Source: Candidatus Omnitrophota bacterium (lineage in GTDB: Bacteria > Omnitrophota > Gorgyraeia > Velamenicoccales > Velamenicoccaceae). From it: a stretch of 41,701 nucleotides of DNA. The notes under the pieces were generated by a model. It was not told the origin of the DNA. It saw only the letters and a program-made list of their open reading frames with translations, and ran no database searches. The stretch lies in contig JAGVGA010000019.1 in NCBI GenBank assembly GCA_020057345.1, positions 1-41,701 of the forward strand, in the 5' to 3' direction. The translations under genes were made by a program, and so were the position numbers. This document shows positions 7,988 to 16,510 of the stretch, piece by piece (within the stretch, counting starts at the first letter, position 1; each line of letters starts with the position of its first letter).

Positions 7988-10393
7988 TCATTTCTTCCAC
8001 AGCTTCTGATACGCATAGTAGCTTTTTCTGAGCTGCCTTAAAAACGGGCTTAACGTCCCGTCGCCCTGGCCTGCCACGCCCAGCCACTCTTCATGCATGG
8101 ACCCGTCGGGAAAAGGCCCTTTCCATAACCCTTTTTTGTCGTGATATCCGGGCTCGTACGCCTTCCACCATTCATCCAGCCATTCAAACAAAACGCCGCC
8201 CACCGCGTTGCCGCTGCCCGAACCAAAAGCCGCGTTGTCCGTGATGTCCAGCCAGCAGTTCTCCAGATAATCCGCCTGGGCCTGTTCGACCTGCTCGCGG
8301 CTGAACCCTTGCGCGAACGCCGGACAGCCGTACTCCGTGACAAAAGCGGGCCTGTCCGTCGTGTCCTTGACCGACTGCCAGAAAGAACCAAAACCATTGT
8401 CTCCCCGGTAAACGTTGGCGCCGAAAAAATCAACATCCGGCGCATATCTCCCGTAGCGGTCCAGGAAAAGGATATCGCCGCTCGCCACGGCCACAGGATG
8501 CTCTTTGTCCAAAGACTTGATCAATTTGGCCGCTTCATTCAAAAATTTAAAATAACTCTCAGGCTTTTTGTCCGCGTTGCACGCGACCCCGTAAACATTC
8601 TCGTTGCCTAAGATCCACATCAGGAGGAAGGGCTCGTCCTTGAATTCCAAAACCATCTTTTTCACGGAATCAAGCATGGCTGCCCGATGCTTAGGATTAT
8701 CGTAATCCGTGCCTTCGAACCAGGTGGCGCCTGAGCCGAGGGCGTATTTACCTAAAAAATCGCCGAGGATGACCCGGATGCCGAAACGCTTGTACAAGTC
8801 CCGCAAGATCTCTTTTTTGACGCCGTACGGCTGATGGTAGAGACGGATCGTGTTGACGCCCATACGCTTCATCAGCTCGAAGTCGCCGACAGACAGCTCC
8901 TTCGCATCCTGTTTATCATTTCCGTTCGCATCCACAAAAGAATCATACGGCCCGTCGCACTTTCCGTTCTTGTTGTAATCGTATTCCATCCAGCTTTTCA
9001 AAGAGCCGTCATCCGGGCTCTGGCCGACTTTAGCGACAGCATAAGTGATGCCCTTGATCGTATAAGGCTTATTGTCCACCAAGAGCTGCCAGTCGTTGTT
9101 TTCATACTGCACAAAGCGGACCTGGCCTGAGCCCAGCCTTCTCTTGATCTTTGAGCGCGCCTGATACCTATCCACCACCTTTTTGACCTTGTCGACGATC
9201 GTCTCCGGAATATGGTTTTTGACGATCTTACCCGAGTCGACGATGAAAATATCATTGGCCACATCATTGTCATAGCCGTTCTCGACCGCGATCTTCGCGC
9301 CCACGATCTTCATATTGACCTGCGGATATTTTTTGCACAGGGTGCGGATCTTGGCGATCGCCGCCGGGCCGATGTACCAAGGCGTGTGCCAGTACGTCCA
9401 TCCTACGGCATAAGGAAAGTGGACAACAACCGCATAATAAGCCTTGATCGCATGTTTGATCAACCCGGACTTCTCCAAGATCAAAGCCGTGTAATACAGG
9501 CGTACACCCGGCGGCTCCGGCGCCAAGGCCCACTTGATAAAAGCCGCCTGGAGATCGGGCGAGGCGACAAAATCCCAATGGCTGCCGTCAAGCCTCTTCT
9601 CTTTTTTCAAAGCCTGGAAGGCCGGGTCCCAGCGCACGCTCGTCGTATTAGGAAAAATCCCCTCTCCCGCCGCTTCGGACAGGCCGTCCTGAATTTTGAT
9701 GGCGTACTTGTAATCTTTGGTGCCTAAGCCGACGAACTCGCCGTATTTACTGTAATCCACGATCTCTTCTCTCCCCGGGTCATTGAGCTGTATTTTTGTG
9801 CGCGGCGTATTTTTGTATTTATCTTCCTCCAGGCCTGCGGCTTCGATCGCTGCCAGGCCTTTTTCCAGTTTATCCAGGGTCTGTTGCGCTATCGCGGCTA
9901 CCTTCCAATACCAACCGCGCGGATCCCACGCTTGAGCAAAGGCGTAATCGCTGATGATCGATCTAAAAACAACCTTGGCCTCGTCGATCTTCGCCTCTTT
10001 GACCAAGGCCTCGCCCTTGACGAACAGACAGGTCGCAACGTCGTTTAAAACGTCGTAATTCTTCGTCTTTTCCGTCGCGGGGAATCCCGTCAGGGCCCTC
10101 TGTTGGGCCAAGGCCTCATCCCCATACTTCTCCTGAGCCTGCATCGCGATCTCATAAACCTTTGGGAATTCTCCTTTGGAAAGCGCCTCCCACGATTTTG
10201 CCAACATGTCCGTCAGTGCCGAGACCGCTTCGATATCAACGGCTTGGGGCGCCGCTTCGCTTGCGTTCGCCGGAGCCTGGACCGCATTCTGCGCTGTCTC
10301 GTTCTGAGCAAGACAAACAACGGGCATCAGGCAACAGGCAATGGATATCAAAAGACAGATCCTTTTTAATATTTTTTTTAGTTTTTTGTCCAT
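7988..10393 (-). CDS. Exported two-part protein: N-terminal helical region plus clan GH-A glycoside hydrolase
   Basis: The start is uncertain. The ATG at 10393 gives a normal signal peptide (MDKKLKKILKR, then ICLLISIACCLMPVVCLA). An upstream in-frame ATG at 10426 has a weak AGGA but lies within a heptamer repeat. Residues about 40-400 form a helical, TPR-like region (DMLAKSWEALSKGEFPKVYE; ALILEKSGLIKHAIKAYYAV). From about residue 425 a GH-A barrel follows: WQLLVDNKPYTIKGITY, MKRMGVNTIRLY, WILGNEN with acid/base at about E598, FVTEYGCP with nucleophile at about E687, and GGVLFEWLDEWWK. The hydrolase half is paralogous to the 5478-6725 gene. The repeat half may dock to the neighbouring helical-repeat protein or the transporter; that is inference. 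Linkage or chain-length specificity cannot be read. Confidence 0.82.
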   Translation of the reverse strand: MDKKLKKILKRICLLISIACCLMPVVCLAQNETAQNAVQAPANASEAAPQAVDIEAVSALTDMLAKSWEALSKGEFPKVYEIAMQAQEKYGDEALAQQRALTGFPATEKTKNYDVLNDVATCLFVKGEALVKEAKIDEAKVVFRSIISDYAFAQAWDPRGWYWKVAAIAQQTLDKLEKGLAAIEAAGLEEDKYKNTPRTKIQLNDPGREEIVDYSKYGEFVGLGTKDYKYAIKIQDGLSEAAGEGIFPNTTSVRWDPAFQALKKEKRLDGSHWDFVASPDLQAAFIKWALAPEPPGVRLYYTALILEKSGLIKHAIKAYYAVVVHFPYAVGWTYWHTPWYIGPAAIAKIRTLCKKYPQVNMKIVGAKIAVENGYDNDVANDIFIVDSGKIVKNHIPETIVDKVKKVVDRYQARSKIKRRLGSGQVRFVQYENNDWQLLVDNKPYTIKGITYAVAKVGQSPDDGSLKSWMEYDYNKNGKCDGPYDSFVDANGNDKQDAKELSVGDFELMKRMGVNTIRLYHQPYGVKKEILRDLYKRFGIRVILGDFLGKYALGSGATWFEGTDYDNPKHRAAMLDSVKKMVLEFKDEPFLLMWILGNENVYGVACNADKKPESYFKFLNEAAKLIKSLDKEHPVAVASGDILFLDRYGRYAPDVDFFGANVYRGDNGFGSFWQSVKDTTDRPAFVTEYGCPAFAQGFSREQVEQAQADYLENCWLDITDNAAFGSGSGNAVGGVLFEWLDEWWKAYEPGYHDKKGLWKGPFPDGSMHEEWLGVAGQGDGTLSPFLRQLRKSYYAYQKLWKK

Positions 10394-10403
10394 TTCTTCA
10401 CCA

Positions 10404-10438
10404 ATTGTTAATTGTTCATTCTTCATTTTTCATTCCTA
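10404..10438. repeat. Five degenerate 7-bp tandem units (ATTNNTN)
   Basis: Plus-strand units are ATTGTTA, ATTGTTC, ATTCTTC, ATTTTTC, ATTCCTA with no gaps. The last unit overlaps the permease stop codon (10436-10438), and the series covers the longer alternative start of the next gene. Confidence 0.75.
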
Positions 10439-11377
10439 CCCGACAACCGCTCCGGCGGTGATCCCCTTAATGATGAACTTCTGCATCGCGAAATAAATGA
10501 CTAGGATAGGCAGGACCGTGATGGTCATGCCCGCCATGAGCAACGGATACTGAGTGATGTGCTCACCCTGAAAGACCATCAGGCCCCTCTGCAAAGGCAT
10601 GAGGTCCTTTGACGAAAGGATAAGGTTCGCCAGGATGTATTCGTTCCAGACACTTAAGGAATTATAGATAATGATGACCGCAATCGCGGGCTTGGCCAAA
10701 GGCAAAGCCACGTGCCTCCAGATCCCCAAGCGCGTGCATCCGTCGATGCGCGCCGCGTCTTCCAGCTCTTTGGGCATCTTGTCGAAAAAGGTCTTGAGCA
10801 TAAAGATACTGAACGACAACCCAACATTGATCATGCACAAAACATACGCCGCGCGCGGATAAAACTGGTTTTCGATAAAGCTGACCATCCCGTAGACAAA
10901 CTGATCCGGAAAGATCTTCAGAAAAAACGGCGTCGCGCCGTTCAAAGAATTTAATAAGATGTTGCGCACATTATTGACAAGAACATAAAGAGGCACGAAA
11001 CTGCCGGGTAAGGGGATCATCATGGCGCCCAGAAACATGAAGAAGAAAAGGTTCTTTCCGGGAAAGTTCATGCGCGAAAACGCGTACGCGGCCCAGGAAG
11101 AGACGATCACGATTCCGAAGACGACGAAAACGGTATAAAAAAGGCTGTTTAAGAAATAAACGCCGAAACCGCCCTTGGTCCATGCGAGATAAAAATTCTC
11201 CCAATGCATCGCTTTCGGCACCAGGCTCATGTCCGAGAACACCGTGCTCTGAGTCTTCAAGGACGAGCCAAACATCCACAGGAGCGGAAAGATGCACGTC
11301 GCGGCGACAATAATAAGGAAAACGTGGACGAGCGCGTTGACCGCCGAGTTCGTAACTGTGTATTTATTGATGCTCAT
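10436..11377 (-). CDS. ABC sugar transporter permease (MalG/UgpE-type)
   Basis: This 313-residue inner-membrane protein has about six hydrophobic segments. The cytoplasmic EAA loop reads ELEDAARIDGCTRLGIWRHV with ALPLAKPAIAV after it, the hallmark by which carbohydrate permeases contact the ATPase. Length and the C-terminal position of the loop fit the MalG/UgpE (CUT1) class. GAGAGG precedes the ATG at 11377. The gene begins 13 nt after the partner permease. It should pair with that permease and the lipoprotein at 12573-13886. No ATPase gene is present here, so a shared MsiK/MalK-type ATPase encoded elsewhere is expected. Confidence 0.92.
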   Translation of the reverse strand: MSINKYTVTNSAVNALVHVFLIIVAATCIFPLLWMFGSSLKTQSTVFSDMSLVPKAMHWENFYLAWTKGGFGVYFLNSLFYTVFVVFGIVIVSSWAAYAFSRMNFPGKNLFFFMFLGAMMIPLPGSFVPLYVLVNNVRNILLNSLNGATPFFLKIFPDQFVYGMVSFIENQFYPRAAYVLCMINVGLSFSIFMLKTFFDKMPKELEDAARIDGCTRLGIWRHVALPLAKPAIAVIIIYNSLSVWNEYILANLILSSKDLMPLQRGLMVFQGEHITQYPLLMAGMTITVLPILVIYFAMQKFIIKGITAGAVVG

Positions 11378-11390
11378 CGGGTGCCTCTCT

Positions 11391-12461
11391 TTAAGCCTGT
11401 TTCAACTTTCTTGATATGCCCATCTGGGCGAATGAGACCATCATCAGGATGGCGCCGAAGGTAATGCCCTGCGCGCACGCATAGCCGAACATGGACGATC
11501 CCTGCATGGACGCCAGGATCCTCGTCACCGGCACTTCTGTATGATACCCAGGCCCGCCACCGGTCATGGAAAGGATGAGGACAAAGACCTGCATGGTCCC
11601 CAGGATCGTCAGGATCGCGACCAACACAAAGACAGGTATCATCAATGGAATGGTCACATTCTTAAAACTCTGCCAGACATTCGCTCCGTCGACCCTGGCC
11701 GCCTCGTACAGTTCGCGCGGGATAGTCTGCAGGCCGGCAAGCAGGATCATGAACCCCCAACCAAAACCTTTCCAGCAGTGAATGACCGCCACGCACGTCA
11801 ATGCGGTCTGAGGATCCGAGAGCCAGTTGCGCACCACATCTTTAAAGCCGAGCGCCAGGAGCGCGTGATTGAGCAAACCGTAATCCCCGTCATAGATCCA
11901 TCTCCAGATCAAGCCCACAACAACTTCGGAGAGCACCGGAGGAATAAAAAATATCACACGGTAGAAATTTTTGGCCTTGATCGCGCGGTCGCACGCGAGC
12001 GCCAAAACCAGAGCCAAGGCGTTCTGGAATGTCAGCGCGATGAGCGTGATGTATCCGGCGTTCTTCATCGCCCCCCACCAGATCTTGTCCCCAATGACCT
12101 CTTTAAAATTCGAGAGGCCGACGAAATCCATGATCGGAGAAATGCCGTCCCACGCGTTGTGGCTCAATTGCAGGACTTTAAAAAACGGATAAATATAAAA
12201 TATGGTGAAGATCAGCAGCGCCGGGACGACAAATATGAAAGAACCGATGGTCTTCTTGATGAGATTGGCGACGACCACGAAGACCAAAGAACCTGTGACG
12301 AGCGTGTAGACGATAAACCAGAAAACCCCGGAGGCATGAAATCTTAAAAACGCGCATTCCAGCGTGATCGCCGCCAAGATCCCGACGATCGCCTTTTTCT
12401 TGACCGGCGCTTCGTGGACCAGGGTATAGCACTGCTTGATCTTTTCTGCGAAAAAACTCAT
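11391..12461 (-). CDS. ABC sugar transporter permease (MalF/UgpA-type) with extra N-terminal membrane segments
   Basis: The 356-residue membrane protein carries the EAA loop LYEAARVDGANVWQSFKNVTIPL, typical of MalF/UgpA carbohydrate permeases. The first about 100 residues contain two extra hydrophobic segments (AIVGILAAITLECAFL and GVFWFIVYTLVTGSLVFVVV) before the usual SFIFVVPALLIFTIFYIYPF helix, making it longer than a minimal UgpA. Only a weak GGA lies before the ATG at 12461, and a heptamer repeat sits just upstream. It forms the transporter channel with the MalG-type partner downstream. Confidence 0.92.
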   Translation of the reverse strand: MSFFAEKIKQCYTLVHEAPVKKKAIVGILAAITLECAFLRFHASGVFWFIVYTLVTGSLVFVVVANLIKKTIGSFIFVVPALLIFTIFYIYPFFKVLQLSHNAWDGISPIMDFVGLSNFKEVIGDKIWWGAMKNAGYITLIALTFQNALALVLALACDRAIKAKNFYRVIFFIPPVLSEVVVGLIWRWIYDGDYGLLNHALLALGFKDVVRNWLSDPQTALTCVAVIHCWKGFGWGFMILLAGLQTIPRELYEAARVDGANVWQSFKNVTIPLMIPVFVLVAILTILGTMQVFVLILSMTGGGPGYHTEVPVTRILASMQGSSMFGYACAQGITFGAILMMVSFAQMGISRKLKQA

Positions 12462-12464
12462 TGT

Positions 12465-12557
12465 ATCCGTTTATCGTTAATCGTTGATAGTTAAAACTTT
12501 TTTGGACCTTATTCCAATCCTTGGTTTTTCCTATACCCTATAAACTATTTACTATTG
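12465..12557. repeat. Two series of degenerate 7-bp tandem repeats in one spacer
   Basis: Series 1 on the plus strand: ATCCGTT, TATCGTT, AATCGTT, GATAGTT, AAAACTT (12465-12499). Series 2: CCTATAC, CCTATAA, ACTATTT, ACTATTG (12530-12557), led by the 14-mer at 12520-12533 shared with 6770-6783. Together they occupy most of the 111-nt gap between the binding-protein gene and the first permease. Confidence 0.75.
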
Positions 12558-12572
12558 ACCCCCCTTAACTCG

Positions 12573-13886
12573 TCACTTCTTCTTTGCCATCTCTTCTGCT
12601 TTAAGCTTAGCCAGCTCCGCGCCCAGCTGTTCGGGCGTCTTCTCGCCGATAATGATGGACTGGATCCCTTTATCAAACCGCTCGATCACCCTGGGAAGCT
12701 CGTTGACAGGCCAGACATTCGGATGCGTCACGTTCTCCATCCCTTTGGAAAAAGCGGCCAGAAGCTCCGGGATCTTCTCCAGCGAGCTCTTATTCGAGGG
12801 CAGATTGCGCGTCTTCTGTGCCAGATACGCCTGCTGGTCGCGCGCGGTCAACCACTTTAATAAATCAACAACCTCTTTTTTCACCAAAGACCTGTCGTTC
12901 ACCAGGAAAGAAGACCCGGCGCCGCCCCAGATATACATCGGGCGCGAAAGGTTCACTCTCGGCATAAGGAGAACGCCGTAATCCAGGCTCGGGTTCATGC
13001 CGTGATAGACGTTCACGCACCAGGAGCCGTTGAACGCAAAAGCGGCGCGCTCATTGGCAAATGCCTGCTCCGCGTTTTTATTGACCATGGTCACTATGCC
13101 GCTGGCGAGCATCTTTTTGTCCGCCATCTCTTTGAAAAGAGCAAACACCTTGATCCAGTCCGGGTCCGAATAAGGCACTTCTCCGCGCAGCGTCGCAAAG
13201 ACTTTTTCAGGGCCCATGATGTTGAACGCCAGGTTCGACGCCAGACAATCGATCATCCACACCTCACCCCAGCCGCTCACTAATCCCTGGATGCCGGCGG
13301 CGCCGAGTTTCTGGCATGCGGCGACGAATTCCTCCCATGTGGCCGGAGGACTATCCGGATTGAGGCCGGCCTTAATAAATAAACCCTTGTTGTAAAGCAT
13401 CTGAATGTTCATGACGTCGATGGGTACGCCGTAAATACCGGCGCTGACGCCGTATTCATTGCCGTCCGAGAACTCATTGACCGCCAAAGCCTTCTCAAAA
13501 AGAGAGTTTTTCCAGGCGCTGTTATCCGCTGTCATCTCCTGGATCAGATTGGTGATATGTCCTGCCTTGATGAAAGCGGCAAAATCCCTTTTCTCGCCCA
13601 ATAAGCCGAAGATATCCGGAAGCGCCTTTGCCTGGGCCGCAGCCCTGACCTTCTGCGAATAGGCGTCCGATGGCGCGTAAAGCTCGAAGATGACGCGAAC
13701 GCCGGTCTTTTCTTCATATTTCTTGGCGAGCTCCTGGAACGCCTCGTCCCTGTCCGTCATCCAATGCCAGACAACGATCTTCCGGACCCCTTGAGAAGCA
13801 GAAGATGCTCCGGGCTGACTCCCGCAACCGTTGAATAAAATCCCCAACCCGAACACGCAGATGGCAAACAAAAAAACTCTCTTCAT
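12573..13886 (-). CDS. ABC transporter sugar-binding lipoprotein (family 1 solute-binding protein)
   Basis: The 437-residue product starts with a lipoprotein-type signal (MKRVFLFAICVFGLGILFNGC, acceptor Cys about residue 21; Phe at -3 is slightly atypical). KIVVWHWMTDRDEAFQELAKKYEEKTG is the usual first strand and helix of sugar-binding proteins. NIQMLYNKGLF and PPATWEEFVAACQKLG match the hinge region of the MalE/UgpB class, and AFAFNGSW is also class-typical. It should capture an oligosaccharide in the periplasm for the two permeases encoded next. The ATG at 13886 has GGAGGG 8 nt upstream and lies 27 nt after the GH94 stop. Confidence 0.92.
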   Translation of the reverse strand: MKRVFLFAICVFGLGILFNGCGSQPGASSASQGVRKIVVWHWMTDRDEAFQELAKKYEEKTGVRVIFELYAPSDAYSQKVRAAAQAKALPDIFGLLGEKRDFAAFIKAGHITNLIQEMTADNSAWKNSLFEKALAVNEFSDGNEYGVSAGIYGVPIDVMNIQMLYNKGLFIKAGLNPDSPPATWEEFVAACQKLGAAGIQGLVSGWGEVWMIDCLASNLAFNIMGPEKVFATLRGEVPYSDPDWIKVFALFKEMADKKMLASGIVTMVNKNAEQAFANERAAFAFNGSWCVNVYHGMNPSLDYGVLLMPRVNLSRPMYIWGGAGSSFLVNDRSLVKKEVVDLLKWLTARDQQAYLAQKTRNLPSNKSSLEKIPELLAAFSKGMENVTHPNVWPVNELPRVIERFDKGIQSIIIGEKTPEQLGAELAKLKAEEMAKKK

Positions 13887-13913
13887 GAAAATATCCCTCC
13901 GTTTATTTTTAAG

Positions 13914-16361
13914 CTATCCCATCACCACGCGGACCTTGTGCGTCTTGCCGTCGCCGATAGGCTTGACCAGATTGCCGTCTTGAAGCCGGCCGTCCACGTA
14001 AACTTCCCTGACCCCTTTTTCAACGCCGTTGGGGTTTTCGATATCTATCTCAAAAACATCGCCCCTGAAAGGGCGGCGCACCGAACACTTCTTCCACTTC
14101 GAAGGGATACACGGATCGATGCGCAGGCCTTCGTAATCCCGGCGCGCGCCCAGTACCCATTCAGTCCCAGCCATAAAAGCCCAACCCGAGGCCCCGGTGA
14201 TCCAGGTGAACTGACCTTCGCCGTAGCGGTAAGGATTTTCCGGGCCGACGAGATATTCGGCGTATACATAGGGCTCGGATTTATAGAGATCATAATTCTT
14301 CTGTTTGTTCGGCATGATCTTTGTCATCGCCTCATACGCCTTGTTGCCGCGACCGACCATGCAGTAAGCCATGACCAGGAAATGCGCGGCATGACAAAAG
14401 ACCGCCGCATTCTCCTTCGTGCCTTCGGAAAACATGCTGATACGGCCAAGCTCCGGGCGAAACTTAGTGAACGCCGGATAGAACATGGCGATGCCATGGG
14501 TGCCGTCGAGATACTTATCGCAGGAGCGCAGCACTTTCTGCAGGCGCTCGCCTTCGGCCATACCGCCGAGGATCGCCCACGCCTGGCTCATGATAAAAAT
14601 CTTCCCCTCGTCATAGGCTTTAACGCCATACGGTACGCCGTCATCCGTGAACCCGCGCACATACCAGTCGCCATCCCAGCAGATCTCATTGACCCGCTCG
14701 GCCATAGTCTTGGCTTTATTTAAAAACTCCTGAGCCTTGTCTTTCTCAGCCATAAGCTCGGCCAACTCCGCAAAATACTTCATAGAGCGGACCAGCGCCT
14801 GCGCGAGCCAGACGCTTTCGCCCTTATGCCTTTTCCCGGCGGCGTCGATCGCGTCGTTCCAATCCGCGTGGCCTATTTTCGGCAGGCCGCGCTCGCCCAC
14901 ATCGTTAAAACAAAAATTCAGATTCTTCTCCAAATGCTCAAAAAGCGTGCCTTCGCCGTCCTGAGACGGCCCCCCTTTGTACAAAGGGTCCGTTTCCCAA
15001 CCGCCGAGCCACTTGTCTTTTAAATAAGGGACGTATTCCGAAAGGATGGATTTGTCGCCCGTTTCCTGGATATACGAGCGCACCGTCGAGGTCAGCCAGA
15101 TCTGATGATCTTTGTTCGGCCTGTGCGTCGCAGGACCCAAGGTATCTGACCATCCGGGCGCAGATGTTCCGTCGCGGCGGATGAGCGCGGCGATCTGGAA
15201 AATCCTTTTTTTGGTAATGTCATGATTGATGGAGCAGATCGCTTCCGAATCCTGGCACGAATCCCTGTACCCGCGGCCGCCCGAACCTTCGTGGTAAAAA
15301 GACGGAGAGCGCGACCAGAGATTGCAGATATAAACCTGGTACTTGACCCAGATGTTCATCATGGCGTCAAACTCGCTGTCCGGTGTCTTGATCGAAATAT
15401 TTCCCGTGATGCGGCCCTTCCATAACTTCTTGGTCTCATCGAGCGCCTTTTTGGCAATGGCCAAATCTCTGTACTTCTCGACGAGCTTGGCCGCATTCGC
15501 CTGGCCTTCGGTCTCGCCTAAGACCACAACGAACTCTTTGGTCTGTTTGGGCGCAAGCTTAATCACGTGCTTGAAGCAAGCGATCCCGTCCTCACCGGAA
15601 CACAGCGGAGAGTTTTTGAATGTTCCTTCTAAAATGCTTTCCGGTTTTTCTTCCGTGTTGTAGCGCCCTAAAAATTCGGCCTTTCTCGTGGCGTAACCCT
15701 TCACTTCCAGGCTCGTGCCGAAAAACGCGTAATTCTTAAACTCCCGGATGTTCATCCCCTGCCAGAACGCCGTCTTCCAGCCATAAATAAGGCGGTGTGT
15801 CTCGTCATACCACATCCTGTTGTAAAGGTTCATGATGTTGCGGTAACGCAGCTCCTCCTGGTAGTCTCCGACGAGCCACTCGACATACGGATAGAGCTCC
15901 AGCTTCTTCTCTTTATTCGATTCATTGGTCAAAGTAACGAGCCAAATCTCGCAGTCGTCATCCACCGGGACAAAATAGGTAATGCTGGACCCAACGGAAT
16001 TGTATTTGGAGAAAATAGTCGTGTAACCTAATCCGTGTCGGCACTCAAAAGAGTCGAGCTTGACGCGCAAAGGCTGATAGGTGAGCGACCAGACTTTAGC
16101 CTTGCCTGCGGATTTGCGGCTGCCTGATTTTTCCTCGCGCGCATAGATGTAGCGGCCGGGCCGGTCAAGGTTTTTATAATCAGGCGCCCATCTCAAGATC
16201 CTGTCTGTGCGGCAATCCCTGAAAAAACTATAGCCGCCGGCACACTGAGAGATGACGGCGCAGTATTTTTCGTTAGTCAGGTAATTGATCCAGGGAGTCG
16301 GCGTAACCGGGTCCGTCACGATAAACTCTAATCCGTCAGATGAAAAATATCCGTACTTCAT
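13914..16361 (-). CDS. GH94 phosphorylase (cellobiose/chitobiose/cellodextrin phosphorylase family)
   Basis: The 815-residue length matches cellobiose and chitobiose phosphorylases. The N-terminal beta-sandwich starts MKYGYFSSDGLEFIV and contains GGYSFFRDCRTDRILRW, the typical GH94 opening. The (alpha/alpha)6 barrel has GGRGYRDSCQD, GHADWNDAID (about residues 497-506, with the DWND motif holding the general-acid region), and later FSEGTKENAAVFCHAAHF and WITGASGWAFMAGTEWVLG. GH94 enzymes use phosphate to split beta-glucosidic disaccharides or oligosaccharides into a sugar 1-phosphate and the remainder. There is no signal peptide, so it acts on sugar imported by the adjacent ABC system. It is the first gene of the operon. 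The substrate (beta-1,4, beta-1,3 or beta-1,2 gluco-oligosaccharide) cannot be decided from sequence alone. Confidence 0.93.
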   Translation of the reverse strand: MKYGYFSSDGLEFIVTDPVTPTPWINYLTNEKYCAVISQCAGGYSFFRDCRTDRILRWAPDYKNLDRPGRYIYAREEKSGSRKSAGKAKVWSLTYQPLRVKLDSFECRHGLGYTTIFSKYNSVGSSITYFVPVDDDCEIWLVTLTNESNKEKKLELYPYVEWLVGDYQEELRYRNIMNLYNRMWYDETHRLIYGWKTAFWQGMNIREFKNYAFFGTSLEVKGYATRKAEFLGRYNTEEKPESILEGTFKNSPLCSGEDGIACFKHVIKLAPKQTKEFVVVLGETEGQANAAKLVEKYRDLAIAKKALDETKKLWKGRITGNISIKTPDSEFDAMMNIWVKYQVYICNLWSRSPSFYHEGSGGRGYRDSCQDSEAICSINHDITKKRIFQIAALIRRDGTSAPGWSDTLGPATHRPNKDHQIWLTSTVRSYIQETGDKSILSEYVPYLKDKWLGGWETDPLYKGGPSQDGEGTLFEHLEKNLNFCFNDVGERGLPKIGHADWNDAIDAAGKRHKGESVWLAQALVRSMKYFAELAELMAEKDKAQEFLNKAKTMAERVNEICWDGDWYVRGFTDDGVPYGVKAYDEGKIFIMSQAWAILGGMAEGERLQKVLRSCDKYLDGTHGIAMFYPAFTKFRPELGRISMFSEGTKENAAVFCHAAHFLVMAYCMVGRGNKAYEAMTKIMPNKQKNYDLYKSEPYVYAEYLVGPENPYRYGEGQFTWITGASGWAFMAGTEWVLGARRDYEGLRIDPCIPSKWKKCSVRRPFRGDVFEIDIENPNGVEKGVREVYVDGRLQDGNLVKPIGDGKTHKVRVVMG

Positions 16362-16424
16362 GCCCTCTTTTTTACCTCGTAGTTTTGACGCAACCTGTTG
16401 ATACTACAAAAAATAGATTTAAAA

Positions 16425-16453
16425 AGTCTAACATAAGGACTTATTATGGTCAA
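16425..16453 (-). promoter_or_regulatory. Candidate promoter of the glycan operon
   Basis: On the minus strand TTGACC (16453-16448) is followed after exactly 17 bases by TAGACT (16430-16425), about 64 bases before the GH94 start. The upstream DNA (16454-16510) is very A/T-rich and could act as an UP element. The rest of the 149-nt spacer has no other clear feature. A short TAGA/TCTA inverted repeat just past the -10 could be an operator for the ROK protein, but it is too small to trust. Confidence 0.45.
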
Positions 16454-16510
16454 GAATAAAAATGATTATTTTATTATGAAATGATGTTTACGCTCTTACC
16501 TTATTATTGA

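Noticed and set aside
11541-12347. 268-codon plus-strand open frame opposite the MalF-type permease
   Set aside because: The product is extremely rich in R, D, H and Q, the mirror of hydrophobic permease codons; there is no Shine-Dalgarno or homology signal.
16440-16510. A/T-rich stretch as a replication origin or terminator
   Set aside because: There are no DnaA-box clusters, no strong hairpin and no U-run; a promoter-flanking A/T-rich region is enough to explain it.
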